From Nocardioides luteus (GTDB lineage Bacteria; Actinomycetota; Actinomycetes; Propionibacteriales; Nocardioidaceae): DNA of 64,000 bases. Under the pieces are notes generated by a model that saw only the letters and a program-made list of their open reading frames with translations, made no database searches and was not told the DNA's origin. Numbering within the stretch: position 1 is the stretch's first letter; each line of letters begins with the position of its first letter. Position numbers and translations under genes: made by a program. Location: contig NZ_JZDQ02000028.1 of the NCBI RefSeq assembly GCF_000960475.2, forward strand, positions 1 to 64,000, given 5' to 3'. This document shows positions 49,136 through 59,618 of the stretch, one piece after another.

Positions 49136-51446
49136 TCTTGTAGCTCCCCTCGAAGTCGGCAGAGGTCACGTACTCGTTGAGGTAGTTCATCGCCTCGTGA
49201 GCGTAGCGATCAACGTCACCAGCCGGGACGTCCGACAAGCTGATGACCTTGCCGTCCTTCATGAAGGTTTCGTCCGAAGCCGGGATGTCGACCACACCGG
49301 CTCGCTCCAGAGCGAAGAGGGCATTGAGCTCGACGCGGTTGACCCCCTCGGAAGCGCGGGTCTCGGCGTTCGAGGTCGCTGCGGCAGCCTCGTTCGCGAA
49401 CTTCTCCCCGGCTGCGTCCGTACCGAGGTCGATCGCCTGGCCGACTCCGTAGTCGATCACCTTGCTGCCGAGCTCGCCGACCTGTTCCGCGCCCGGAAGC
49501 GGGATCATCCCGGCGACTTCGCTGGTCAGGTCGATGAAGGCCTGCCGCTGGGCGTCCTTGTCCTTCGCGCCGTCGATCTCCACCTCGCCGACGGCGTGCT
49601 CCGCGAAGCCCTGGAGGTGGCCACCGCGCTCGAGGACGTCGCGCAGCTCGGTGCGTAGGCCCGGGTCGTCCGGATTCTGTGCCAGCTCGACGGCGATGTT
49701 GTTGATCTGGGTCTGCTGGAACGCCCCGACGCCCTCGGCGATACTGGTCATTCCGTCCTGTGTGCTCATGGAGACCTTCATCATGTTCTCGAGGTCGTCC
49801 TTGTAGAACTTCGGGTAGGGATCCATGTTGCCGTAGTGGTCGAGCTTGAACGGCTCCGTGCCGGGTTCCCCGTCTCCAGGGTTGTTGAGCGCGGCGTCGA
49901 CCCCTGGCGTGTAGAACTTCATCAGCTCGGCAACGTGGGGCGAGGCTGCCTTCGCGTCCTCTGCGTTGAAGCCCTCGTTGTCGGAGACGTCGTGGAAGAA
50001 CTTCGACACCAGGCCGGTGGTCTCCTCCGGGTGCTCCTTGAGGAGCTCCTGGTTGGTGCCGATACCCTCGGCCAGCTCCGAGATGCCGGCGTAGCCGTCG
50101 GCCTGCCAGGTGCGCTTGTCGAAGTAGAAGTCCTGACGCTCGGCCCCGTGCTCGCCAGTGAAGAACTCCAGGCCTTGCTTCGGGTGGTCGCCGAGGTTGC
50201 CCATGATGGCGGCCATCGGGTCGTCGCCCCAGCCGCCGTCGTTGCCGGTGTCGAGAGGGCTGTGGCCGGTGTGCCCGTACCAGTACTGAGCGTTCATCGG
50301 GCCGTCCGCCTGCTCGAAGCGGTCCAGCTCCTCGGCAGCCCCGAGCACGAGGTCTCCGTTGAGGCCGTGGTCCTTCATCAGGTAGGTGAGGACCGAGGCG
50401 CCACCGGTGCCGCCCCAGTTCGGGTAGCGGTCCCGAAGGGCGTCCTGCTCGTCATCAGAGAGGTAGACCCCTGAGGGGCCGGCGTACTTCACGATGTCGT
50501 GGCCGAACTTCTCGGCCGGGAAGCCGGGGTCGTTCGAGGCCGATGCCAGACCACTTCGGAGGTTGGAGGCGAGTGTGTTGAGGGAGCCGGAATCCGGCGA
50601 CTGCATCCGCAGGTATTCCTCGATCCTCGCCATGCTGGCGACGGTGCCGTCCGCCCCGAGGTCCTTGTAGAGCCCAGCGGCGACGGTCGAGTCGTCGGTG
50701 TAGGCGCTCAGCATGGCGTTGAGACGGTCGGCCTCTTCCTTGCTGAGCTTGTAGTCGTCGTCGTTCAGCGTGCTGTCGAGGCGGTCGCTGATCTCCTTGC
50801 CGAGCCGCTCCTGAGCATCCGGCGGAAGCGCGTCGATGTAACCGTCGTACTTGCCCGGCTCGCTGAGCATCTTGTTGATGAGCTCTTCTTCGGGCAGGTT
50901 GCGCAGCTCGGGCGGGAGGCTCGCCTGCTCGATCGTGCCGTCGCCGCCGTCGTAGTCGCCCTTGGTCGCGTGATTGAGGACCGCCGTCAGGTCGGCGTCG
51001 GCAGATTCCGCGTCGGTCAGCGCATCCTGGATGGTCTGGGCGAGCTGCTGCATGGTGCCCTTGTCCTTGTCCGGATCCTTCTCGTCCGGGCTCGGGTCGG
51101 TGATCTGGACGCCGCCGGAGAAGGTGACCTTCCAGCCGCGTCCGGTCGCGTCGTCGTAGGCGTGCTTGGCGCTGTCCTTGGCCTTCTTGATGGAGGCGGC
51201 AGCCTCGTCGAGGGCGTTGATGACCTGAGACAACGGTGCCGCCATGTCGTTGAGGTCGGCGATCAGACGACGGTGCCGGTTCTCTGCGCGCGTGGCCGCC
51301 TCGCCGATCCAGGTGTTCGGCACCTTGCCGGCGTCCATCTCGTCCTGCTGGTCCTGGAAGCTCTTGCGGGCGGTGTTGAGCTGGTCCGCGGCGGTGTCGA
51401 GCTCTTCGGGCTTCCAGCTCTGCAGCTGCTCGTAGGTGACGGCCAT
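49107..51446 (-). CDS. Large WXG100-like (type VII secretion-associated) protein
   Basis: A 779-residue soluble, acidic protein with no signal peptide. The first 100 residues form an ESAT-6/WXG100-like helical hairpin with W46-I47-G48 in KVPNTWIGEAATRAE. A middle section (SLNTLASNLRSGLASASNDP, YAGPSGVYLSDDEQDALRDR) resembles DUF6571-like proteins found with actinobacterial WXG genes. The C-terminal 150 residues have no recognisable catalytic motif. It follows a small EspC-like gene with directly abutting stop and start and overlaps a lipoprotein gene. Probably a secreted or surface protein of a type VII system encoded elsewhere; activity unknown. Confidence 0.65.
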   Translation of the reverse strand: MAVTYEQLQSWKPEELDTAADQLNTARKSFQDQQDEMDAGKVPNTWIGEAATRAENRHRRLIADLNDMAAPLSQVINALDEAAASIKKAKDSAKHAYDDATGRGWKVTFSGGVQITDPSPDEKDPDKDKGTMQQLAQTIQDALTDAESADADLTAVLNHATKGDYDGGDGTIEQASLPPELRNLPEEELINKMLSEPGKYDGYIDALPPDAQERLGKEISDRLDSTLNDDDYKLSKEEADRLNAMLSAYTDDSTVAAGLYKDLGADGTVASMARIEEYLRMQSPDSGSLNTLASNLRSGLASASNDPGFPAEKFGHDIVKYAGPSGVYLSDDEQDALRDRYPNWGGTGGASVLTYLMKDHGLNGDLVLGAAEELDRFEQADGPMNAQYWYGHTGHSPLDTGNDGGWGDDPMAAIMGNLGDHPKQGLEFFTGEHGAERQDFYFDKRTWQADGYAGISELAEGIGTNQELLKEHPEETTGLVSKFFHDVSDNEGFNAEDAKAASPHVAELMKFYTPGVDAALNNPGDGEPGTEPFKLDHYGNMDPYPKFYKDDLENMMKVSMSTQDGMTSIAEGVGAFQQTQINNIAVELAQNPDDPGLRTELRDVLERGGHLQGFAEHAVGEVEIDGAKDKDAQRQAFIDLTSEVAGMIPLPGAEQVGELGSKVIDYGVGQAIDLGTDAAGEKFANEAAAATSNAETRASEGVNRVELNALFALERAGVVDIPASDETFMKDGKVISLSDVPAGDVDRYAHEAMNYLNEYVTSADFEGSYKNAFLAYYPK

Positions 51447-51754
51447 CAGTCTCTTCCGATCATCGCTTCGCGGTAGCGCGCCTGCTGCGCGGTGATGGTG
51501 TCGGCCTCAACGATCGCGTCGGCATCGGTGACGGTGGTCGTCTTGTGGTCGCGGGCATCCTTGACCCACTTGTCCTTGTCGCTCTTCCACTCGGTCTTGA
51601 GTCCGTTCGCGGCGCCCGCGGACGTACTTCCCGGCAGCGCAGAGGCGACCTTGCCCATGGGGCCTTCGAGATCGAGACCGGCGACGGCGTCGGCCGCGGT
51701 CCCGATGGAGTTGGCCGCGGTCTTCACCTGCGGCGCCACGATTTCGACGTTCAC
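51446..51754 (-). CDS. Small EspC/WXG100-like helical protein
   Basis: A protein of about 102 residues made of two helices (VKTAANSIGTAADAVAGLDL near the N-terminus and ADAIVEADTITAQQARYREA near the C-terminus), as in EspC/WXG100-type secretion partners. The GTG at 51754 is preferred because GGGGGAT lies at the right distance; the TTG at 51769 would lie within that ribosome site. Its stop meets the start of the large WXG100-like gene, so it is likely a co-secreted partner or chaperone. Confidence 0.6.
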   Translation of the reverse strand: MNVEIVAPQVKTAANSIGTAADAVAGLDLEGPMGKVASALPGSTSAGAANGLKTEWKSDKDKWVKDARDHKTTTVTDADAIVEADTITAQQARYREAMIGRD

Positions 51755-51986
51755 GAAAGGATCCCCCAAGACGTTCGGAGCGATTGGTACCTATCTCCTA
51801 CCCCAAATCTCGGGTTTCAAACACAAAGAGACGAAAAATCTTGTACGCGCCCGGCCGACCGTCCCGGCCGGCACGTCTGCAGGATGACCGGCGATGCCCA
51901 ACGCCTGGGATAGCGTGTCCGCGTCGTACGACGGCGCCCGTCGATCCCGGGGCGAACTCCATCTGGCGTGAGAGAAGAAGGGCGCG

Positions 51987-52424
51987 ATGTCACAACCGAA
52001 CGAGGCGGCAGTCTCTGTCAGTCCGCGAAACGGCGGATGGGTCGGGCCGGCCGGGCTGGGGCTCGGGGCAGGAATGCTGGGGATCGTCGCCTTGGTGCGC
52101 GTGATTGTCGGCATCCCGAAGGTCAGCCAGGGCTACTACAACTCGCTCTACCAGTTCGAGGACCGTCCGGTCGTCTGGGTCGTCCTCGGGCTGCTGATGA
52201 TCGCCTCGATCGTCCCGATCGCCGTCGCGGTCGTCCTTGGCCACGCTGGCGTCAGCCGGGCCAAGGCGGCCGGAACCAGCGCGGCAGTCTCCGGCATCGC
52301 GCTCGGGATCGGCTACACGCTGGCGGTCTTCTGGGTCGTACGCCTCATCAACGCGATTGCGAATGTGGCGCAGTTCAACGGCGGAGTCAGGATGGCCATC
52401 GAGTACGTCGGGCTCTGGGCATAG
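51987..52424 (+). CDS. DUF4190-like small membrane protein
   Basis: A 145-residue protein with three predicted helices (about 22-42, 62-85 and 95-120). GHAGVSRAKAAG between helices 2 and 3 resembles the DUF4190 pattern (a G-H-x-A/G-x-S/R loop). No known activity. It is divergent from the WXG100-like cluster across a 217-bp gap with no other visible gene. Confidence 0.6.
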   Translation: MSQPNEAAVSVSPRNGGWVGPAGLGLGAGMLGIVALVRVIVGIPKVSQGYYNSLYQFEDRPVVWVVLGLLMIASIVPIAVAVVLGHAGVSRAKAAGTSAAVSGIALGIGYTLAVFWVVRLINAIANVAQFNGGVRMAIEYVGLWA

Positions 52425-52451
52425 GACGAGCCAACGCGTCGATCGCCTCGA

Positions 52452-53018
52452 TCAGGGCATGCAGGTCGCGGCTACTGGGGTCATGAAGAAGAGGACGCGG
52501 CCGCGGGATGAGCCGGCGTACTCGGCTTCGCTGCCGCGCACCGTGACCACCTCGCCGTTCGCACGCGATTCGATCTCCACCGAGGCGCCCTCGCTGCCGG
52601 CCAGGGCGTGCAGGGCGTCGGGGTTGGCGACCTTGTCCTGGGCGTTCCACTTCACCGTCTGCTCGAACTTCGGCTTCAGCCGAAGGCACTCCTCCTTGGC
52701 GCGCGCAGCCGCCTCGTCCTCCTTCTCCTGCGCTCGGGCGAAGCCTTCCGCCATGGGGTCCGAGGTCGCTGTTCCGGACGGGGAGTCGTCCGACTCCGAC
52801 GTACCGCCGCCCGGGCCGCCCAAGGCGAAGATGGCGGCGAAGACCAGGAGGGCGATACCGAGGACGGCCGAGCCGAAGCGGGTCACGCCGAGGTAGAGGT
52901 CGGAGGGTTCCGCGTCGCGGAACTTCCAGCCTTCCTCGAGGAAGAAGCCGACCTCCGGCCGAGCGGCGATGAAGAAGGACCACGCGGCCCCGAGAACCAA
53001 GATGATCGCGAGCAGCAT
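52452..53018 (-). CDS. Membrane protein, DUF6199-like N-terminus
   Basis: A 188-residue protein. The N-terminal helix (MLLAIILVLGAAWSFFIA) is followed by EEGWKFRDAEPSDLYLGVTR and a second helix (VLGIALLVFAAIFALG), the arrangement of DUF6199-type proteins. A low-complexity G/S stretch then leads to a soluble, probably extracytoplasmic domain of about 110 residues with two cysteines. ATG 53018 is used; GTG 53021 is possible. Function unknown. Confidence 0.6.
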   Translation of the reverse strand: MLLAIILVLGAAWSFFIAARPEVGFFLEEGWKFRDAEPSDLYLGVTRFGSAVLGIALLVFAAIFALGGPGGGTSESDDSPSGTATSDPMAEGFARAQEKEDEAAARAKEECLRLKPKFEQTVKWNAQDKVANPDALHALAGSEGASVEIESRANGEVVTVRGSEAEYAGSSRGRVLFFMTPVAATCMP

Positions 53019-53130
53019 CACGGGATACGTATACCCCGAGTCGGGCACCGGCCGCGCGCGCGGTGAACGAAAGTTCGTTCGCCCGGGATACGCCACGAGC
53101 GTGGTCCGGCACCCGCCTCGGCAGGATTCG

Positions 53131-54753
53131 CTACGCCGGAACCAGCCCGGGCTTGCCGGACGCGGTGAAGAAGCGTCCACCGACGGTCAGCGGCGCGCCG
53201 GGCGTGCTGACGTACGGGACGTTCTTGTAGGTGATCTCCGCACCGGCCGCGTCGAGCGAGACGGTCGTGTAGCCGCGGAGGCCGTTGTAGAACTTCATGT
53301 GCGGGTTGCGCTCCAGGTACGCGGCCCAGTTGGCCGGGTGCTCGGCGCCGTTGCCGCCTGAGGTGATGGACGACGTCACGATCTCGGTGCCCATGATCCG
53401 CGAGGACGGGTCGTCGAAGTCGTCGTGGATGTCGAAGCCGTAGTGGACGTGCACGTCCCCGGTCAGCACCATCAGGTTCGACTGCTCGGACGCCTTCCAG
53501 CCCTCGATGATCCGGCGCCGGGATGCGGGGTAGCCGTCCCAGGAGTCCATCGAGCGGGTGCCGTCGCCGGACGGGTGGTCGCGGCGGGAGAAGGTGACCT
53601 GCTGCGGGACGACGTTCCACAGCGCCGAGGAGCGGCGCCAGCCGTCGATCAGCCATTGCTCCTGCTCGTTCCCCGGCAGCGTCATCGACTCCGCCTCGGA
53701 CTCGGCCGACGGCACCTTCCAGCCGTCGCCGTTGGCCTGGTTGGTGCGGTACTGGCGGGTGTCGAGGATGTCGAACTGCGCCAGCCGGCCCCACTGCAGC
53801 CGCCGGTAGAGCTTCAGGTCGGGACCGGACGGCTGCTGGGGAAGACGCAGCGGCTGGTTCTCCCAGTAGGCGCGGTAGGCGGCGGCGCGGCGCACCAGGA
53901 ACTCCTCGGGCGGCACCGAGTTCTCCGGGATGTCGCCAGCGTAGTTGTTCTCGGTCTCGTGGTCGTCCCAGGTGACGATGAACGGGTGCGCGAGATGCGC
54001 GGCGATCTGGTCCGGGTCGGACTTGTAGAGCCCGTAGCGTGCCCGGTAGTCGTCGAGCGTGACGGTCTCGTGGTTGAGGTGCGCCGGCAGCGGCTCGGTG
54101 TAGGCGCGTGCCCCGCCGGAGGAGTTCACGGCGTACTCGTAGAGGTAGTCGCCCAGGTGGAAGACCGCGTCCACGTCCTCGCGGGCGAGATGCGCGTACG
54201 CGGTGTAGTAGCCCTGGTCGTAGCGCTGGCACGAGGCGAGGGCGAAGGTCAGCGACGACACCGCGGCACCGACCGGCGGGGCGGTGCGGGTCCGGCCGAC
54301 CGGGCTGATCCAGCGGCCGACCCGGAAGCGGTAGAAGTACTCGGTCGCCGCGTCCAGGCCGCGGACCTCGGCGTGCACGGAGTGGTTGAACTCCGTGTGC
54401 GCGGCGGCGGTGCCGCGGCGTACGACCCGGGTGAAGGCGGCGTCGCGAGCCACCTCCCAGGCGACGTCGAAACGCGCGGGCGGCATCCCACCGGTGGGCT
54501 CGAGCGGGAGCGGAGCGAGCCGGGTCCACAGCAGCACCGAGTCGGGCAGCGGGTCGCCGGAGGCGACGGCGAGGGTGAACGGGTCCGAGGTGATGTCGGC
54601 GGCGGAGCCGGCCGGGGCGGCGAAGGCACCGGTACGCGGCAGGCCGGTGGTGAAGGCCAACGCGGTCGCGGCGGCGGAGACGGTCAGGAACCGGCGGCGG
54701 TCGAGGCCGTGGAGGGCGCCGCGGAGATCAGGAGTGTTGCTGGGGGCAGGCAC
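53131..54753 (-). CDS. phoD: Alkaline phosphatase D family protein (PhoD-like), Tat-exported
   Basis: A 540-residue secreted metallophosphoesterase. The N-terminus has a twin-arginine signal (LDRRRFLTVSAAATALAF). The N-terminal PhoD domain shows VASGDPLPDSVLLWTRL; the catalytic region has ASCQRYDQGYYTAYAHL, VFHLGDYLYEY, VTWDDHETENNY and LTGDVHVHYGF carrying the Ca/Fe ligands. Expected to release phosphate from phosphodiesters or monoesters outside the cell. GTG start at 54753. No PHO box was recognised upstream. Confidence 0.93.
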   Translation of the reverse strand: MPAPSNTPDLRGALHGLDRRRFLTVSAAATALAFTTGLPRTGAFAAPAGSAADITSDPFTLAVASGDPLPDSVLLWTRLAPLPLEPTGGMPPARFDVAWEVARDAAFTRVVRRGTAAAHTEFNHSVHAEVRGLDAATEYFYRFRVGRWISPVGRTRTAPPVGAAVSSLTFALASCQRYDQGYYTAYAHLAREDVDAVFHLGDYLYEYAVNSSGGARAYTEPLPAHLNHETVTLDDYRARYGLYKSDPDQIAAHLAHPFIVTWDDHETENNYAGDIPENSVPPEEFLVRRAAAYRAYWENQPLRLPQQPSGPDLKLYRRLQWGRLAQFDILDTRQYRTNQANGDGWKVPSAESEAESMTLPGNEQEQWLIDGWRRSSALWNVVPQQVTFSRRDHPSGDGTRSMDSWDGYPASRRRIIEGWKASEQSNLMVLTGDVHVHYGFDIHDDFDDPSSRIMGTEIVTSSITSGGNGAEHPANWAAYLERNPHMKFYNGLRGYTTVSLDAAGAEITYKNVPYVSTPGAPLTVGGRFFTASGKPGLVPA

Positions 54754-54839
54754 GGACGTGCTCCTGTCGACATGGGGGTTATCGACATCAGCGAAGCGGT
54801 GCCTGGTGTCCGCTTCGTAAAGTCCGGGGGATGGGCGGG

Positions 54840-55724
54840 CTACGCCTCAGCGGCAGCCTGGTGCACCGGACATCCCGGCACGAAGGTGCCGAGCTCCTCC
54901 GTGTCGAACCCGTGGGGATAGCTGCGGATGCGCGGCATGTCCCGGACGTACGCCGGCTTCCGCCGTGCCGGCAGCAGCGCGACCACGCGTGCGCGTGCCT
55001 TCAGTGCCCCACGGGACAGCGCACGCGGCAGCGGCCCCGGCTCGGGGTAGCCGAACGCCTCGAGCAGGTGCGGCTCCATCAACGACAGCGAGAAGATCCG
55101 GATGAGGGGCGCGAGCGGGCGCGGGTAGAAGGTGGTCAGCAGCTCGAGGGTCGAGTCGGCGACAGCACGGCCGCCCTCGTCGTACCCGAAGTGCTCGGCC
55201 TCGTAGGAGTCGAGGAGCTGCTCGAACTCCTCGTAGGTCGCCGGGATGTCCTTGATCCCCATCCGCTTCCCGAGCGCCTGGTAGTAGCGCAGCGCCGCGA
55301 GCTGCTCGTCGGGGGTCGACTGCCGCCAGCCGAACTCCTGGTTCCAGCGCCGCGGGATCACCACGAACGTCGAGAGGACGTAGCGCATGTCGTCGTTGGA
55401 GATGTCGTACATCCGGTGCATCTGGTTGATCCGCCGCACCGCCGCCCGGCCGCGAGGGCTGTCCAGGTCCTCGATCGCCGCATCCTCCAGCAGCAGCGCG
55501 GTGTCGTCGTAGCGCTTCTGGGTGTTCTCGGTGAACTGGTGCGTCCCGGCCAGCAGCCGGCCGATCGAGGGCACCGCGTACGTCCGGAACAGTGCGAAGC
55601 TGAGCGCCTGGGTCGTGTCCCACGGGAACTCGTAGAGGCCCAGAAGCCTGGAGATCTCCTGGAACTCGGTCTCCGGGTCCAGCCCTGCCGTGCGGGCCCG
55701 CCTCTGACAATTCAGCTTGGGCAT
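54840..55724 (-). CDS. MpaB/DUF2236-family oxygenase-like protein
   Basis: A 294-residue protein of the DUF2236 (MpaB/rubber oxygenase-like) family. It contains INQMHRMYDISNDDMRYVLS, the histidine/arginine helix that binds haem in this family, and VIPRRWNQEFGWRQSTPDEQ. The ATG at 55724 follows a divergent region with a TetR-type operator. Substrate unknown; members range from latex-clearing oxygenases to uncharacterised mycobacterial proteins. Confidence 0.82.
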   Translation of the reverse strand: MPKLNCQRRARTAGLDPETEFQEISRLLGLYEFPWDTTQALSFALFRTYAVPSIGRLLAGTHQFTENTQKRYDDTALLLEDAAIEDLDSPRGRAAVRRINQMHRMYDISNDDMRYVLSTFVVIPRRWNQEFGWRQSTPDEQLAALRYYQALGKRMGIKDIPATYEEFEQLLDSYEAEHFGYDEGGRAVADSTLELLTTFYPRPLAPLIRIFSLSLMEPHLLEAFGYPEPGPLPRALSRGALKARARVVALLPARRKPAYVRDMPRIRSYPHGFDTEELGTFVPGCPVHQAAAEA

Positions 55725-55738
55725 CGTGCCTCCTCGAG

Positions 55739-55756
55739 CGATACATAACTGTATCG
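55739..55756. promoter_or_regulatory. TetR-type inverted repeat between the mpaB-like and serpin genes
   Basis: Perfect 7-bp arms CGATACA / TGTATCG around TAAC, an AT-rich palindrome in a GC-rich genome, lying 15 bp from the MpaB-like start. This shape is typical of TetR-family operators, but no tetR gene is in the window. TAGTGT at 55788-55793, seven bases before the serpin ATG, is a likely -10 for that divergent gene. Confidence 0.6.
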
Positions 55757-55800
55757 TGATCTGGGTCACTTGTCGTGGCTCTCCCCGTAGTGTCTTCGGC

Positions 55801-56898
55801 ATGGAGAAGTCGGGAACGCAGACGCCCCTGTCCCTCGCTGCCGCCCAGGCCGTCCGGACGTACGCCGCCACCACCCGCTCCGCTCTGGGGTCGGCCGAGT
55901 CCCCGGTGATCTCGTACGCCGGCCTGTGGCTGCTCCTCGCCTCGCTGGCGCCGGTGGCGGCGACCGAGACGGAGGAGATCCTCGGGCTGAACCGCGCCGA
56001 CGCCCGGGCGGCCGCGCTGAGGCTGCTGGAGGCGCCGCACCCCACGATCGGGGCTGCCGTCGCAGGCTGGCTGCGCCCCGGTGTCGAGCTGAAGAAGGGG
56101 CTGCCGGTCGTGCTCGACCCGCTCCCGGAGCAGGCCGGGCTCGACGCCTGGGCCGAGGAGAACACCCGCGGCCTGATCAACGAGTTCCCGCTCGAGATCG
56201 ACGCGCAGACGCTGATCGTGCTCGCCTCCGCGCTGGTGGTGACGCCGCGCTGGAGCGAGCCGCTCGACGACGACGGCAACGGGTTCCTGCTGCTCGAGGG
56301 CGGGTTCCAGGCGGTGGTGGAGACCGAGGCGGCCGGCCCGGTCGCGGTCGCCTGCCCGGCCAGCGAGGACGGCATCTCGGTCTACTCCGTGATCGCCGCC
56401 GACGGCGTCGCCGCCGAGGACGTGTGGCGTGCCGCCGACGAGGTCGTCCGGAGGATCGACGCGGGCGAGGTGCGCAACCACGGCTTCGACCCCGACGGCG
56501 TGGCCCCCGGCCACGCCTGGACGGTCCAGGAGATCACCGTCCTCGGCGGCGCCCCGTCCGACCGCTGGCGCAGCCATCTCCCTGCGTGGAGTGCGGAGGA
56601 TCGCCACGACCTCTCGGCCGCGCCCGGGGTCGCCGAGATCGCCCGCGGCGTGATGGCCGCCGTCGAGGAGGAGTCGGAGGCGACCTGCGTACAGAAGGCG
56701 GTCGCGTCCTACACCAGCGAGGGATTCGAGGCGGCCGCGGTGACCGGGATGATGGTCCGGGCGGCCGCCGCTCCGCGCGAGACGACGGTGCGGCAGATCG
56801 ACCTGAGGTTCGACCGGCCGCACGCGGTGGTGGCGCTCGCGCGCGGGGGAGCCTGGGAGGGCATCCCGCTCTTCGACTCCTGGGTGACCCCGGCATAA
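55801..56898 (+). CDS. Serpin-family protein (putative serine protease inhibitor)
   Basis: A 365-residue protein with the size of a serpin core and serpin landmarks in order: NRADARAAALRLLEAPH-type early helices, TLIVLASALVVTPRWSEPL, a hinge SEGFEAAAVTGMMV (about 306-319), and the C-terminal FDRPHAVVALA followed by GIPLFDSWV. Serpins trap serine or cysteine proteases by inserting the cleaved reactive loop into a beta-sheet. By hinge position P1 would be near A322. P14 is phenylalanine (F309) instead of the usual threonine/serine, so inhibitory action is uncertain. No signal peptide is seen. Confidence 0.75.
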   Translation: MEKSGTQTPLSLAAAQAVRTYAATTRSALGSAESPVISYAGLWLLLASLAPVAATETEEILGLNRADARAAALRLLEAPHPTIGAAVAGWLRPGVELKKGLPVVLDPLPEQAGLDAWAEENTRGLINEFPLEIDAQTLIVLASALVVTPRWSEPLDDDGNGFLLLEGGFQAVVETEAAGPVAVACPASEDGISVYSVIAADGVAAEDVWRAADEVVRRIDAGEVRNHGFDPDGVAPGHAWTVQEITVLGGAPSDRWRSHLPAWSAEDRHDLSAAPGVAEIARGVMAAVEEESEATCVQKAVASYTSEGFEAAAVTGMMVRAAAAPRETTVRQIDLRFDRPHAVVALARGGAWEGIPLFDSWVTPA

Positions 56899-56906
56899 TT
56901 TCCGGC

Positions 56907-58349
<1,443 letters not shown>

Positions 58350-58390
58350 CCCCTCGACGGGGAGGGCGTGAGGGTGCAGACTTCGCGTCC

Positions 58391-59587
58391 ATGACCCGAC
58401 TCCAGCTGGCCCGGACGGCGGTCTTCGTCGCCTTCGCGATCCAGGGACTGACCTTCGCCTCGCTGATCACCAGACTCGAGTCGATCGCGACCAAGATCGA
58501 CCTCAGCGCCGGCGACGTCTTCGTCGTGCTCGGGATCACCACCGCGGTCGGGGCGGTCGGCAGCGTCGTCGCGGGTCATCTCGCCACCAGGATCGGCAGC
58601 GCGGCCACCCTCTCGCTGATGCTCGGCGGCGCCTCGCTGACCGCGGTCGCACCCGCCTTCGCGCCGACGATGGCGACCCTGCTGGTCCTCAACGGGGCCT
58701 ACGGCTTCTTCCTCGGCGGCGTCGACGCCTCGATGAACATGCAGGGCACGGCCACCCAGGACGCGTACGCCCGGCCGTTGATGAACGGCTTCCACGCGAT
58801 GTGGAGCGCGGCGGCCGTCCTCGGTGCCGTCTACGCGACCGTGACGATCGCCCTCGGCGTACCTCTGGGTCTGGACATGATCCCGATCGCGCTCATCGGC
58901 CTGGCCGCCAACGCCGCCACGTTCCGGCTCCTGCTGCCGCCGGAGGCGGTCGACGCGGCCGAGCACCGCGCCAGCAGTACGCAGCGCCCCAAGGTCCAGC
59001 TGCCGTGGCTGCCGCTCCTCCTGGTCGCGGTGCCGACGTTCGCGATGTGGTTCATCGACTCGGCGGCCTCGGCCTGGGGCGGCATCTACGTCGTCGACGG
59101 CCTGGGTGCCGCCGCGGCGGTCGGGCCCGCGATCTACGCGGGCTACCAGCTGGTCCTGCTGGTCGTACGCCTCCCCGGCGACCGCCTCGTCGCCCGCTTC
59201 GGTCCCGAGCGGGTGATCCGCACCGGCGGCATCGTCGGCGTCGGAGCGCTGGTGCTGATCGTCGCCGCCCCGCACTGGAGCGTGGCCGCTGTCGGGTTCG
59301 CGATCCTCGGCGGCAGCCTGGCGATGGTCCCGCCGCAGTCCTTCGTCGCCGCCGCCCACATCTCCCCGGACAACGCCGAGGACGCGATCGCCCGGGTGAA
59401 CCTCGCCAACTACGCCGGCTACCTCGCCGCCGCCTCCCTGATCGCCGGCGTCGCCGAGCTCTTCGGCGAGCGCTCGATGTTCGTCATCCCGCTGGCGATC
59501 TCGGTGCTGATCCCGCTGATGGCCCGTCGCTTCGCGACCCGTCCGGCGGCGACGAAAGAAACCAAAGAATCTCCCTCCGTTTCTTGA
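58391..59587 (+). CDS. Major facilitator superfamily transporter
   Basis: A 398-residue MFS permease with about twelve helices in two halves split by a charged loop (residues about 185-205, EHRASSTQRPKV). The loop-2/3 motif GHLATRIGSAATL is present, and GGVDASMNMQGTATQDAY followed by MNGFHAMWSAAAVLGA resembles the FucP/YbjJ-like branch. Substrate cannot be predicted. ATG start 42 bp after the kinase gene. Confidence 0.88.
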   Translation: MTRLQLARTAVFVAFAIQGLTFASLITRLESIATKIDLSAGDVFVVLGITTAVGAVGSVVAGHLATRIGSAATLSLMLGGASLTAVAPAFAPTMATLLVLNGAYGFFLGGVDASMNMQGTATQDAYARPLMNGFHAMWSAAAVLGAVYATVTIALGVPLGLDMIPIALIGLAANAATFRLLLPPEAVDAAEHRASSTQRPKVQLPWLPLLLVAVPTFAMWFIDSAASAWGGIYVVDGLGAAAAVGPAIYAGYQLVLLVVRLPGDRLVARFGPERVIRTGGIVGVGALVLIVAAPHWSVAAVGFAILGGSLAMVPPQSFVAAAHISPDNAEDAIARVNLANYAGYLAAASLIAGVAELFGERSMFVIPLAISVLIPLMARRFATRPAATKETKESPSVS

Positions 59588-59611
59588 CTCATTCAAGATT
59601 TCGCGTAGGCT
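59584..59611 (+). promoter_or_regulatory. furA promoter, leaderless
   Basis: TTGACT (59584-59589) and TAGGCT (59606-59611) are 16 bp apart. The GTG of furA follows seven bases later, at the expected transcription start. AT-rich sequence between the elements (TCATTCAAGATTTC) is similar in character to the FurA operator upstream of mycobacterial furA-katG, so autorepression is likely. Confidence 0.65.
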
Positions 59612-59618
59612 CAGGTCT

